Shown here piece by piece: positions 48,046-57,320 of a stretch of 64,000 nt of DNA. The stretch lies in NCBI GenBank assembly GCA_910578285.1, contig CAJTQL010000002.1, forward strand, positions 196,833 through 260,832, written 5' to 3'. Under the pieces are notes generated by a model. It worked only from the letters and a program-made list of their open reading frames with translations. It was not told the DNA's origin and ran no database searches. The translations under genes and the position numbers were made by a program. This DNA is from an uncultured Helicobacteraceae bacterium (GTDB taxonomy: Bacteria; Campylobacterota; Campylobacteria; Campylobacterales; Helicobacteraceae). The number at the start of each line of letters is the position of its first letter. The stretch's first letter is position 1.

Positions 48046-49017
48046 ATGTCAAAATGGATTGTGGTTTTCTTTTGCATTGCGCCTTTGTATCTATGGGGGT
48101 TTGATTATGTCAAAATTTATCGCGAAGGTGGACTTGAAGCGATTAAAACGCAACTCCAAAAGGAGCTTGCGAACCCAGACTATTGGGCTGAAAGCCTCAA
48201 AGATGAAGATGTTCGTTTTGGCTATTATGAATCTGTGCAATATATTTTTATTGCAAACAAACAAGCATCGACATTGACGCTCTATCAAAAAAATGGCAAT
48301 CGATTGGAACAAAAATACACTCTTGATTCTCTTATGGGCAGCAAAACAGGTGATAAAATGGTTGAGGGCGACCTCAAAACGCCCATTGGCGTGTATGACT
48401 TGACTAGTCGACTCACAAAGCTTGATTCGTTCTATGGACCGCTTGCCTATGTGACGTCGTATCCCAATACCTATGACAAAGTGCGAGGCAAAACAGGGCA
48501 TGGAATCTGGATTCATGGCTTGCCGCTTAGTGGTGAGCGCGAAATCAACACGCGAGGTTGTATTGCGATTAATAATGACAAACTAAGTGAAATCGACAAA
48601 GTCATCAATCACCAACAAGCTGTGCTGCTGACTTCTGAAGACACATTGGGCGAAATGAGCAAAATACAAGCAGCAGCCCTGCTGGGCGATTTATTCGCTT
48701 GGAGGCAGGCATGGGAAGAGAGCGATTTGCAGACATATCTCGGCTTTTATGATGAGCAGCATTTCAAACGTTTCGATAAAATGCGTTTTGAAGATTTTAA
48801 AAACTACAAGCGCAAGGTGTTTGAACGCAAAGAAAGCAAACGCATTGACTTTACCGATATTAATATTTCGCCTTATCCCAATAAAAAAGGTGAGGCTTTG
48901 TTTCGCATTGCATTCCATGAAAAATACCGCGCTTCAAGTGGCTATCGATTTGAGGGCAATAAGGAAATCTATGTGCGGCTCGTGAATGGTAAAATGCGCA
49001 TTATCGCCGAAAAATAG
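48046..49017 (+). CDS. L,D-transpeptidase/carboxypeptidase of the Csd6/Pgp2 type
   Basis: 323 residues with a signal peptide (about 1-18). The YkuD domain holds the GHGIWIHG motif (151-158) and the catalytic Cys172 in INTRGCIAI. A C-terminal NTF2-like domain (about 205-323) follows, with EESDLQTYLGFYD and KRIDFTDINI. In Helicobacter and Campylobacter this architecture trims peptidoglycan peptides and sets helical cell shape. I would call it csd6 in H. pylori and pgp2 in C. jejuni. The paralogue question cannot be settled here, so I leave the symbol empty. Confidence 0.88.
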   Translation: MSKWIVVFFCIAPLYLWGFDYVKIYREGGLEAIKTQLQKELANPDYWAESLKDEDVRFGYYESVQYIFIANKQASTLTLYQKNGNRLEQKYTLDSLMGSKTGDKMVEGDLKTPIGVYDLTSRLTKLDSFYGPLAYVTSYPNTYDKVRGKTGHGIWIHGLPLSGEREINTRGCIAINNDKLSEIDKVINHQQAVLLTSEDTLGEMSKIQAAALLGDLFAWRQAWEESDLQTYLGFYDEQHFKRFDKMRFEDFKNYKRKVFERKESKRIDFTDINISPYPNKKGEALFRIAFHEKYRASSGYRFEGNKEIYVRLVNGKMRIIAEK

Positions 49018-49033
49018 AATATGAAAGGAAAAA

Positions 49034-50425
49034 ATGAACGCATTAGAACGTATGCACATTGTCATCACGGGGCATGTTGACCATGGCAAATCCACCCTTG
49101 TGGGGCGATTGCTCGCCGATACGCATTCACTCCCACAAGGCAAGCTCGAGAGTGTGCGGGCGTCATGTGCCAAAAATGCACGCCCCTTTGAATATTCGAT
49201 GTTGCTCGATGCACTCGAAGATGAACAAAAGCAAGGAATCACAATCGATTCGGCACGTATTTTTTTCAAAAGTGCACGGCGCGAATATGTCATCATCGAT
49301 GCTCCGGGGCATATTGAGTTTTTGCGCAATATGTTGAGTGGCGCGAGCAGAGCAGAGGCAGCAGTCTTAGTAATTGATGCCAAAGATGGCGTGGCAGAGA
49401 ATTCAAAACGTCATGGAATGCTACTATCGATGCTTGGAATCTCGCAAGTGATTGTCGTGATTAATAAGCTTGATTTATTTGGGTTTGCACAAGATGTGTT
49501 TGAGAATATCAAAAATGAATATCTTGATTTTCTAGCAACACTAAATGTCGTTCCTGTTTGTGTGATTCCGATTTCAGCTCGCGAAGGCGACAATGTTGCG
49601 ACACAATCTCCGCAGATGGTATGGTATCATGGCGGCAGCTTGCTTCAGAATCTTGATTTGCTTTCGAACAAAAACGACAGCGACAATCGCACATTTTTGC
49701 TGCCATTGCAAGATGTGTATCGCTTCAGCAATGAGGGTGATGAGCGGCGCATTTATGCAGGAACGGTTGTGAGCGGAAGCGCGGAGGTCGGCGATTCTGT
49801 GATTTTTTTGCCATCGCAAAAATCAGCAACCATCGAACATTTCGAGGTTTGGAATGCGCCCCAAAAGCAGACAATCTCATGGCATGAGGCTGTGGGAATC
49901 TCGCTCCGCGAAGATATTTATGTCAAGCCCGGCGAGGTGATGGTGCGCAAGGCACAATGGGAAAAGGGCAGCTTTTTGCAGACTGCCACACAGATTCGTG
50001 TGAATCTAATATGGCTTGGTCGCAACCCTCTTTGCAAAAATAGGCAGTATCTCTTGAAGCTTGGCAGTGCAAAAGTCAAGGCAGAGATTGTGTGTGTTGA
50101 ACGAGTCTTGGAAGCAGGCAGCGAGGAGAGTATCGCGCTGCGCAATGCGCATGAGCTTTTGCGCAATCAGGCTGGCACGGTGGTTTTGCGTTTGCTTTCG
50201 CCGCTTGTTTGTGCGCGTTTTGCTGATAACCAAACGCTTGGGCGGTTTGTGCTTGTTGATGAATATGATGCTGCTGCGGGTGGAATCGTGCTTGATATTC
50301 TTCAAAATGCTGCTATTTCAGCGATTGCGACAACATTAGCCGCAAATGATTCGCTGCCTTCTAGTTTTGAGACAGAGCTTTTCGCGCTTCTGCGCAAATA
50401 TTTTCCGCATCAGTTTGGAGGTTAG
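49034..50425 (+). CDS. CysN-like translational-factor-family GTPase (orphan)
   Basis: 463 residues. G1 is GHVDHGKST (13-21), G3 DAPGHIEF (about 89-96) and G4 NKLD. After the GTPase domain come EF-Tu domain-2 and domain-3 folds. Sequence features such as [23 protein letters not shown] are those of sulfate adenylyltransferase subunit 1 (CysN), which activates sulfate with CysD. No cysD or cysC is nearby. It follows the L,D-transpeptidase by 16 bases and precedes the YhcH gene by two bases. It might activate sulfate with a CysD encoded elsewhere, or act in another sulfation or translation role. Confidence 0.75.
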   Translation: MNALERMHIVITGHVDHGKSTLVGRLLADTHSLPQGKLESVRASCAKNARPFEYSMLLDALEDEQKQGITIDSARIFFKSARREYVIIDAPGHIEFLRNMLSGASRAEAAVLVIDAKDGVAENSKRHGMLLSMLGISQVIVVINKLDLFGFAQDVFENIKNEYLDFLATLNVVPVCVIPISAREGDNVATQSPQMVWYHGGSLLQNLDLLSNKNDSDNRTFLLPLQDVYRFSNEGDERRIYAGTVVSGSAEVGDSVIFLPSQKSATIEHFEVWNAPQKQTISWHEAVGISLREDIYVKPGEVMVRKAQWEKGSFLQTATQIRVNLIWLGRNPLCKNRQYLLKLGSAKVKAEIVCVERVLEAGSEESIALRNAHELLRNQAGTVVLRLLSPLVCARFADNQTLGRFVLVDEYDAAAGGIVLDILQNAAISAIATTLAANDSLPSSFETELFALLRKYFPHQFGG

Positions 50426-50427
50426 GT

Positions 50428-50949
50428 TTGCTTTTGTTTTATGATGCACACCAAGCACGCTCACTTTTTGAACGTTCCGAGCCACTCTTACGATTGCGTG
50501 AATGCTTGCATAGCGCACTCGATGGAACATTTTCAATTCTTATTGAGACAATGCATGTCGGAGAGCGCAAAACTGAAGATATCGGATATGGAATGCGTGC
50601 CGTTTTTGAATGCTATCGCACTAAAGTAGTGAGCGAAGCCTTTTTTGAATCGCACCGCCGCTATGCCGATTTTCAGCTTATTGTCTCGGGGCAAGAGCGA
50701 TTCTTTGTTGGTGAGGCAGAAGATTGCAAGCTGCAATCTCCCTATGATGAGGAGCGCGACCTTGTCGTCTATGCGCCCCCAGATATGCAGGCAAACCCAC
50801 AATTCATCACACTCTGCCCCCGCTCGCTCGCCATCTTTTTTCCTAATGATGTGCATGCAGGTGGCTTGCAAGTGTCGAGTGAAAATAGCAATATTGTACA
50901 TAAGTGTGTCATCAAAGTTCCTGTTGGGCTGTTGCAACTTGGGTTGTGA
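50428..50949 (+). CDS. YhcH/YjgK/YiaL family protein
   Basis: 173 residues from a TTG start with a GGAGGT site overlapping the end of the preceding gene. The family cupin-like barrel is recognisable from ESHRRYADFQLIVSGQERFFVG in parts, then LCPRSLAIFFPNDVHAGG and a C-terminal VHKCVIKVPV. Members include the EbgC beta-galactosidase subunit and proteins of sialic acid use; their shared feature is metal or sugar binding through His and Glu. The function here is unknown. It is the last gene of the run starting at rho or hslV. Confidence 0.75.
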   Translation: MLLFYDAHQARSLFERSEPLLRLRECLHSALDGTFSILIETMHVGERKTEDIGYGMRAVFECYRTKVVSEAFFESHRRYADFQLIVSGQERFFVGEAEDCKLQSPYDEERDLVVYAPPDMQANPQFITLCPRSLAIFFPNDVHAGGLQVSSENSNIVHKCVIKVPVGLLQLGL

Positions 50950-51161
50950 GGGAATTTGAATGAAGAATTGATTTGCCCGTTTTTTGATTCTAAGAAGGAT
51001 TGACAATACGATTTGGCTTATTAGAGGCGTGAAGGATATGAAATTACAAGCATGATAAAAGGGGTGTTGGAACCAACGACTTAGAAAAGTAATCCAAAAT
51101 CATGCAAGATTATGAAGGGCAGCTGTACCCTGAAATAGATGATTTTTATTTGTAAGGAGTT
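50950..51161. other. Gap before eptA
   Basis: Two hundred bases without a gene. There is a good AAGGAG site at the end for the next gene. I see no clear terminator or promoter in it. Confidence 0.4.
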
Positions 51162-52718
51162 TTGATGTTTCAAAAACAAATCCGAATCCCATGGTTGTAT
51201 TTTACACTCTTGGGTGCTTTGTTTATCACAATAATGAATTATCATTTTTTTGGACAAATCTACCAACAACTTGATTCTGATTCGAGCTTTATGCTCAAAG
51301 CCTCTTTTTTCATCATTTATTTTGGCTTACTTACGTCAATTTTTGCACTTGTATTTGTGCCTTATTTAACAAAGGTTTTGATTCTTTTTCTGCTTTGGAT
51401 TGTTTGTTTGACGGCTTATTTCATGTCTGCTTATGGTGTGGTGATTGACAAAGACATGTTTGTTAATGTATTGCGGACAGACACCACAGAAGCTTTTTCT
51501 CTGCTATCTCCAAGTCTTTTGCTTTTTGTTGCGCTTTTGGGTGTTTTGCCAACCTTACTTATCTTAAAAGTACGTATTGTGTATTTTATGGGAAGTTGGA
51601 AAAAAACATTGGTTGTCCGCATTGCAACCTTCTTGTTAAGCTTGATAATGGCGGGTAGTTTGTTTTATGCCTATTCACAAACAATTATTCCTTTTTTTAG
51701 GAATCATCGATTTTTACGAGCCTACGAAACACCTGTGCATCAAATTTACTCTGTTATCAAATATATCAAACAAGAAGTGTTGCCCGCTAGGGAGTTCGAG
51801 CTGATTGCCACAGATGCAACCTTAGCACCGAGCGACAAAAAAAGGCTTTTGATATTTGTTGTGGGCGAGACAGCAAGGGCGGAAAATTATTCCTTTGCGG
51901 GCTATACCCTCAATGAGACCAATGCATATACACAAAAGGATTCTGTTGTTTTTTTTGGTGATTTTTCGTCTTGTGGGACATCGACAGCCATTAGTGTGCC
52001 CTGCATGTTTTCAGACCTAAAAAGGGAGAATTTCTCGTATGCTACCTATTATCGCGAGAATGTTTTAGATATTTTGCATAAACTCGGGGTGAATGTTGTA
52101 TGGATAGACAACAACACAAGTGGCTGCCAAGGCGTTTGTAAGAATCTTGAAAAAGTCAAACTTTTTAAGGAACCTTATGATGAAGTGCTTTTAAATGCGA
52201 TTGCAGAACCCTTGAAAGAGCTCAAAGACCAGAATCTAATTGTGTTGCATTTGCAAGGTTCGCATGGTCCCACCTATTTTCAACGTTATCCCGATTCTTT
52301 TAAAAGATTCACGCCAACATGCGATACAAACGAGCTTCAAAAATGCACAAAAGAGCAGTTGACTAATACATACGATAACACGATACTTTATACAGATTTT
52401 TTATTGCACTCCCTTATCAAGCTTTTGCAAGATGAGCAAGAATATGAGGGGACTTTAATCTATGTCTCCGACCATGGCGAGAGCCTTGGAGAAAATGGCA
52501 TTTATTTACATGGAATGCCCTATTTTTTAGCGCCAAAAGAGCAAATCCATGTGCCATTTATCTTTTTTAGCGAGAATGCAGAACTTATGGAAATTGCGCA
52601 AATGCGCAAAGATTTGCCCTTATCCCATGATATTATTTTTAGCACATTGCTTGGATTCTTTGGCGTAGAAAGTGCAGTTTATCAAAAACAAGATGATTTA
52701 TTTAGGAGAGAGAAATGA
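51162..52718 (+). CDS. eptA: Phosphoethanolamine transferase (EptA/EptC type)
   Basis: 518 residues. Five N-terminal membrane helices (about 10-190) are followed by a periplasmic alkaline-phosphatase-like domain. Metal and nucleophile motifs are VGETARAENYSFAGY (about 225-240), the catalytic Thr in SCGTSTAISVPCMFS and the SDHGESLGENGIYLHG segment. It moves phosphoethanolamine from phosphatidylethanolamine to lipid A and, in C. jejuni, to the flagellar rod and N-glycans, raising resistance to cationic peptides. It overlaps dgkA by four bases. Confidence 0.93.
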   Translation: MMFQKQIRIPWLYFTLLGALFITIMNYHFFGQIYQQLDSDSSFMLKASFFIIYFGLLTSIFALVFVPYLTKVLILFLLWIVCLTAYFMSAYGVVIDKDMFVNVLRTDTTEAFSLLSPSLLLFVALLGVLPTLLILKVRIVYFMGSWKKTLVVRIATFLLSLIMAGSLFYAYSQTIIPFFRNHRFLRAYETPVHQIYSVIKYIKQEVLPAREFELIATDATLAPSDKKRLLIFVVGETARAENYSFAGYTLNETNAYTQKDSVVFFGDFSSCGTSTAISVPCMFSDLKRENFSYATYYRENVLDILHKLGVNVVWIDNNTSGCQGVCKNLEKVKLFKEPYDEVLLNAIAEPLKELKDQNLIVLHLQGSHGPTYFQRYPDSFKRFTPTCDTNELQKCTKEQLTNTYDNTILYTDFLLHSLIKLLQDEQEYEGTLIYVSDHGESLGENGIYLHGMPYFLAPKEQIHVPFIFFSENAELMEIAQMRKDLPLSHDIIFSTLLGFFGVESAVYQKQDDLFRREK

Positions 52719-53071
52719 AACCTAAATATCATTTCTTTGCTAATGCCCGATATGCCCTAGAAGGTGTTTGGGCAATGCTCAAAAATGAACGTGCTTTTCA
52801 GCTAGAGCTTGCCATTATATTGCCCGCTTTGGTGGTGGATTATTTTTTGCCCATTGATTTAATCTTCCACCTACTCTTGGCGGTGGTTTTGTTTGTTATT
52901 TTGATAGCCGAAGCCTTTAACTCTGCCATCGAAGCTTGTGTGGATTTGGTGACTGCCGACTTTCACCCTATGGCAAAAATCGCAAAAGATTGCGCAAGTG
53001 CAGGGGTGTTTTTTGGCATTGTGCTCGCGCTGCTTGTTTGGGGAGTGGTTTTGTTTGGATTATTATTTTGA
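52715..53071 (+). CDS. dgkA: Diacylglycerol kinase
   Basis: 118 residues with three membrane helices. ERAFQLELAI and the EAFNSAIEACVDL signature hold the acidic residues for ATP and lipid. It phosphorylates the diacylglycerol that EptA leaves behind, which explains the overlap with eptA. Confidence 0.95.
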   Translation: MKPKYHFFANARYALEGVWAMLKNERAFQLELAIILPALVVDYFLPIDLIFHLLLAVVLFVILIAEAFNSAIEACVDLVTADFHPMAKIAKDCASAGVFFGIVLALLVWGVVLFGLLF

Positions 53072-53312
53072 GACAAAAAGAGAAAAAATAGCGCTTGAAT
53101 TGAATGCCCCAAAGAGCTGCAAAGCATATCATAAACTAGAAGAATTCATACGATGTAAAGCGTCTTGCGGCTTTGGGCTAGACACCCCCAAATGCCACAT
53201 ACAAGGGCGTGGAGCTTCACAATCAGCCCACGCAATCCTAATCATTTGCTATGTGAGATATAGGTGCTAGTCGAATATTTTCGACATCACGTCCCCCAAT
53301 CATCAATTTCTA

Positions 53313-54518
53313 TCACTTCCTCTCGAGCACCTCAAATGCGGGCAAAACCTTGCCTTCGAGCAGCTCGAGGCTCGCGCCACCTCCTGTTGAGGTAAAGCTC
53401 ATGTTGTCTTTTTCTCCCGCGCGGTCGATTGCATCGGCTGTATCGCCCCCACCGATGACGCTGTATGCGTATGTGTCAGCGAGCACATGCGCAAGCGAGA
53501 ATGTCCCGCGCGAGAATTTGTCGATTTCATAAACACCCATAGGTCCGTTCCAAATAATCGTTTCGCATGCGCGAATGACTTGGCTAAAGAGCTTAACGGT
53601 TGCTGGCCCTAAATCGACAACCATCATTCCATCAGGAATATCTTGCGCAGGTGTAATTTTGATTTCTGTTGGATTCTTGAGATTGTTGGTGCTCACGACA
53701 TCGACAGGAAGATAGATTTTGACGCCCTTTGCTTTCGCGGTGCGCAAAATCTTCACCGCATCTTCGGCGAGGTGGGGCTCAATGAGCGAGGATTGCATAT
53801 TGTAGCCAATTGCATGCAAAAAGGTATTACTCATCGCACCGCCAATGAGGATTTTGTCAACGCTATCAAGAATTGTGCTAAGCAATGTGAGCTTGCTGCT
53901 GACTTTTGAGCCTCCAACAATGAGCAAAACAGGCTTGAGCGGATTTGTGAGTGCTTTGGAGAAGCAGTCAATCTCGCGTTTGAGCAAAAGCCCAGCGACT
54001 TTGTGTGTTGCATATTGCGCGACGCCATAAGTCGAGGCATGTTTGCGGTGGCTTGCACCAAAGGCATCATTCACATAGACATCGCAAAGCTTGCCGAGAT
54101 TTTGAGACAATGTCGTGTCGTTATTTTCTTCGCCTTCGTAGAATCGGATATTTTCGAGCAATACAACGCCACCTTGGGGCAGCAAGGCAAGGATTGAAGG
54201 CAACGCCTCGAGGCTTTCAGCAAACGCGACATTGCGCCCAAGCAACCGTTCGACTCGCCGCAAAATGTGCTTGAGTGAATAGGTGCTGTCTTTGCCTTGT
54301 GGGCGTCCAAGGTGGCTCACGAGGATAATGCTTTTTGCGTTGTGATCAATGCAATAATTGATTGTTGGAATTGTTTCACGAATCCTGCTGTCGTCATTGA
54401 TGTTGAATTCATTGTCAAGTGGAACATTGAAATCAACACGAATCAAAACGCGTTGATTGCTCACGTCGATGTCTTTGATGCTTTTGGTTTGCTGCATTAA
54501 TACGATGCCTTCTGTCAT
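53313..54518 (-). CDS. pgk: Phosphoglycerate kinase
   Basis: 401 residues. The ATG at 54518 has AAGGAG seven bases upstream, so the first residue is at MTEGIV rather than the later Met. VDFNVPLD, SHLGRPQG, the NDAFGASHR segment and GGGDTADAI near the C-terminus are normal. It makes ATP from 1,3-bisphosphoglycerate. It follows a coiled-coil gene of unknown function on the same strand by 20 bases. Confidence 0.96.
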   Translation of the reverse strand: MTEGIVLMQQTKSIKDIDVSNQRVLIRVDFNVPLDNEFNINDDSRIRETIPTINYCIDHNAKSIILVSHLGRPQGKDSTYSLKHILRRVERLLGRNVAFAESLEALPSILALLPQGGVVLLENIRFYEGEENNDTTLSQNLGKLCDVYVNDAFGASHRKHASTYGVAQYATHKVAGLLLKREIDCFSKALTNPLKPVLLIVGGSKVSSKLTLLSTILDSVDKILIGGAMSNTFLHAIGYNMQSSLIEPHLAEDAVKILRTAKAKGVKIYLPVDVVSTNNLKNPTEIKITPAQDIPDGMMVVDLGPATVKLFSQVIRACETIIWNGPMGVYEIDKFSRGTFSLAHVLADTYAYSVIGGGDTADAIDRAGEKDNMSFTSTGGGASLELLEGKVLPAFEVLERK

Positions 54519-54538
54519 TGCTGTCTCCTTATTGTAGT

Positions 54539-56116
54539 TTAGAATCCTCGAAAGGCTGCTATGGCTTTGGAAAATGCCGTTATGACAACCTCATATTTTT
54601 CCTCGAGCGGAATTTGATTCTTGGCAAGCTGCTCTTTTTGTTCTTTGTCTTTAGTGAGCTTGTATTCATAGCTCGCTTGGTCTTTTTGGTAGGTGATGAT
54701 TCGCGCTTTTGCCTTTTCAATCTCGGCATCAATTTTTTTCTTCTCGCCAAAAATATGCTTCTCATCGCGGTCGAGTTGTTTAATCTGGATTGAAAGTGCA
54801 TTGATTTTGTTTTGAATCTCTTTGCTCGCCTCGCCCGTTTTGCCCGCACTCAACAAACGGCGCTTGAGCTCGAAGATGTTTTCTTTTGCCTTGGTCGAAA
54901 CCTCGAGTTTTTTCTGAATCTCTGCTTCAAACGAAGCTGAGACGGAGAGGTTGGTGTCGATGAGCTTGGTTTGCTTGATGATGTCGGTCTTGAATTTCTC
55001 GATTGTGTCTTCAGTGAGCTTGATTGCTTCGGCATTGCGCGCGATTTTGTCAAGCCCAACTTTGCGCTGCATTGCGACTTGAAAAATGGTGGCGCTATTC
55101 CAACGATTGCCTTCCTTGTCGGTGATGTCAGGGCGGGTGAAACGTTTGCCATCGGGGCTAAAACTCACGCTGCCATCATAGAATTTGATAAACGCATCGA
55201 TTTTGGGCTCTTTAGCGATGAGTTTGCTTACAATGCAATGCGCGAGTTGGTAGGTGCAGAAATCAAAATGTTCGCGTAAAAGATAATTTGCAATCGATTG
55301 CTTGAGCTCGGGTGTGTCGATTCGCTCGTCATCGGGGACGAATTTCAAGAAACGTTCTTGCAAAATGGGGATAAAATTCTTGCCAAATGCGCCATTGTCA
55401 TGTTCGGAGGGGTTGAGCTTCCCCTTGACAAGGTCGGCGCAAAGGTTGGTGATTTTTTTCTTAATTTCGTCCGCGGCAGTTTTTTTGTCAATCTCGGCAA
55501 GGAATTTTTTGTCCAAGCCTTCATATTTGCGTTTGCTGCTTGTTGATAGCTTGCCGATGTCGCTCTTTGCGCTTTTTGCTGGCTCGGTTTTGGTTTCATG
55601 AAATTGCTTGATAAGCACGCCATCATCAACGAAAAAAATCGCATCGCGCGCTGAAAGCCCGAGATAGAGTTTGAGAACCGACTTAAATAGTTCGCGTTTG
55701 TCCTCTTCTTCGCGAATGTGTTTGTTCAAGAAAGTCTGAATCGATGTGTAGGCATTAGGGTGCAGTGCCGAAGTCCCCGGGCGGTCTTTATTGGGTGTGA
55801 GTTTCTCGCTCACCTTTGGAATCTGGTCGACACATGCGGTCGTGTAGATGCAGCCGTCATAGTCATTGATTTTGAGTCGAAAAGTGATTTCTTTGTCATG
55901 TTTGATAAGGATATATGCGCGAAACCCATACGAAGCAAAATAATCAAACAACACTTGCCGTATGACTTCTTTATTTTTTGAAAAATCCGTTACCTTGAGT
56001 GCATCAAGCAAAATAGAGGTGATTTTTTCTTCTGTAATGTCTAAAAACCCCTGTAAGCCTTCTACATTGCTCTCGATGGTGTCCAGAAGTTGTTGGTAGG
56101 TGGTTGCGCTTTGCAT
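54539..56116 (-). CDS. Coiled-coil protein of unknown function upstream of pgk
   Basis: 525 residues with an AGAGGA site before ATG. I do not recognise the family. The first 150 residues are mixed alpha/beta without a signal peptide. A segment at about 160-230 is Lys/Ser-rich. The part at about 265-370 ends in GKRFTRPDITDKEGNRWNSATIFQ, and the last 150 residues (about 375-505) are a long charged coiled coil. It could be a structural or DNA-bound protein. Its only visible link is co-transcription with pgk. Confidence 0.75.
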   Translation of the reverse strand: MQSATTYQQLLDTIESNVEGLQGFLDITEEKITSILLDALKVTDFSKNKEVIRQVLFDYFASYGFRAYILIKHDKEITFRLKINDYDGCIYTTACVDQIPKVSEKLTPNKDRPGTSALHPNAYTSIQTFLNKHIREEEDKRELFKSVLKLYLGLSARDAIFFVDDGVLIKQFHETKTEPAKSAKSDIGKLSTSSKRKYEGLDKKFLAEIDKKTAADEIKKKITNLCADLVKGKLNPSEHDNGAFGKNFIPILQERFLKFVPDDERIDTPELKQSIANYLLREHFDFCTYQLAHCIVSKLIAKEPKIDAFIKFYDGSVSFSPDGKRFTRPDITDKEGNRWNSATIFQVAMQRKVGLDKIARNAEAIKLTEDTIEKFKTDIIKQTKLIDTNLSVSASFEAEIQKKLEVSTKAKENIFELKRRLLSAGKTGEASKEIQNKINALSIQIKQLDRDEKHIFGEKKKIDAEIEKAKARIITYQKDQASYEYKLTKDKEQKEQLAKNQIPLEEKYEVVITAFSKAIAAFRGF

Positions 56117-56282
56117 TATTTCCTCTTATAAATCCTTAACGATTTGTGCAAAAAGGGCACATTTTCTGAATGCGTTTAGGATATTATCCCATAGAGTCGC
56201 TAAAATTCGGTTGAAACCAAAAATGCTTGTGCAGAAGTAGGCAAAAGGGGCGCTTGCAAGAGTGGCTTTAGAATAAACTTGT

Positions 56283-56303
56283 TAGAATCAAGACAAGATT
56301 CTA
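56283..56303 (+). promoter_or_regulatory. Inverted repeat before gap
   Basis: TAGAATC and GATTCTA flank a 7-base centre just upstream of the AAGGAGG site of gap. It could be an operator, but GAATC and GATTC words are very common in this genome, so the support is weak. Confidence 0.3.
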
Positions 56304-56318
56304 TCAAGGAGGAATACC

Positions 56319-57320
56319 ATGAAAAAAACACGTGTTGCTGTGAATGGAACAGGACGTATTGGGCTGTGCGCATGTCGTTTGCTAGGGGTTCGAGATGATT
56401 TGGAGCTTGTGGCAATCAACAGCACAGCGCCCATAGACACACTCGTGCATTTGTTGCGCTACGATAGCGCACATCGACACAACAAGATGATTGAGAAGAT
56501 AGATGATTCGCATCTCACCATTGGCTGCCAAAAGGGGATTGTGATTCGAAGCGAGCGCGACATTACCAAAGTGGGGTTTGACACACTTGGTGTTGAGCTT
56601 GTGATTGAATGCACGGGGGCATTCAACAAGATAGACAAAGCTTCGCAACATCTGCGCGGGAGCGTGGAAAAAGTCATCATCTCAGCACCTGTTGAAGGTG
56701 CACCAACGTTTGTCTATGGCGTGAATCATCAGAACTATGCAGGGCAGGCTGTGATTTCAAATGCAAGCTGCACGACCAATGCGCTTGCGCCGATTGTGCA
56801 GGTGATTCATCGCGCTTTTGGAATCGAAACAGGGCTGCTCACCACCGTGCATAGCTACACGAATGACCAAAATCTTCTCGATGTGCACCACAAAGACTTG
56901 CGCCGTGCGCGTGCTGCTGCGCTCAATATTATCCCAACAAGCACAGGTGCAGCAAAGGCAATTGGGCTTGTGATTCCAGAGCTCAATGGCAAGCTCAATG
57001 GATTTTCTGTACGTGTTCCCACGCCCGATGTGTCGATGATTGATTTAAGTGTTGTGTTGCGCAAAGAAATCAACAAAGAAGAAATCAACAATGCGATGCG
57101 CACTGCGAGCCAAACAGACTTTGCTGGGCTCATTGCAATTGATGATTCTAAACTCGTCTCGAGCGATTTTATCGGCACGCATGAAAGCTGCATTTTTGTG
57201 CCTGATTGCACGATTGTTGTGGGCAATACTGCCAAGCTGATTGCATGGTATGACAACGAAGTGGGCTATACGGCGCGACTGCTTGATATGGCGAGCACTA
57301 TGAGGAATACCGCACGATGA
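56319..57320 (+). CDS. gap: Glyceraldehyde-3-phosphate dehydrogenase
   Basis: 333 residues. NGTGRIG (9-15) starts the Rossmann fold; the catalytic Cys151 is in SNASCTTNALAP and His is in HSYTNDQ. The residue that follows Asn34 is Ser35 (AINST), where NAD-specific enzymes have Asp. This suggests use of NADP or both cofactors, as in GapB-type enzymes. It overlaps pgi by four bases. Confidence 0.95.
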   Translation: MKKTRVAVNGTGRIGLCACRLLGVRDDLELVAINSTAPIDTLVHLLRYDSAHRHNKMIEKIDDSHLTIGCQKGIVIRSERDITKVGFDTLGVELVIECTGAFNKIDKASQHLRGSVEKVIISAPVEGAPTFVYGVNHQNYAGQAVISNASCTTNALAPIVQVIHRAFGIETGLLTTVHSYTNDQNLLDVHHKDLRRARAAALNIIPTSTGAAKAIGLVIPELNGKLNGFSVRVPTPDVSMIDLSVVLRKEINKEEINNAMRTASQTDFAGLIAIDDSKLVSSDFIGTHESCIFVPDCTIVVGNTAKLIAWYDNEVGYTARLLDMASTMRNTAR

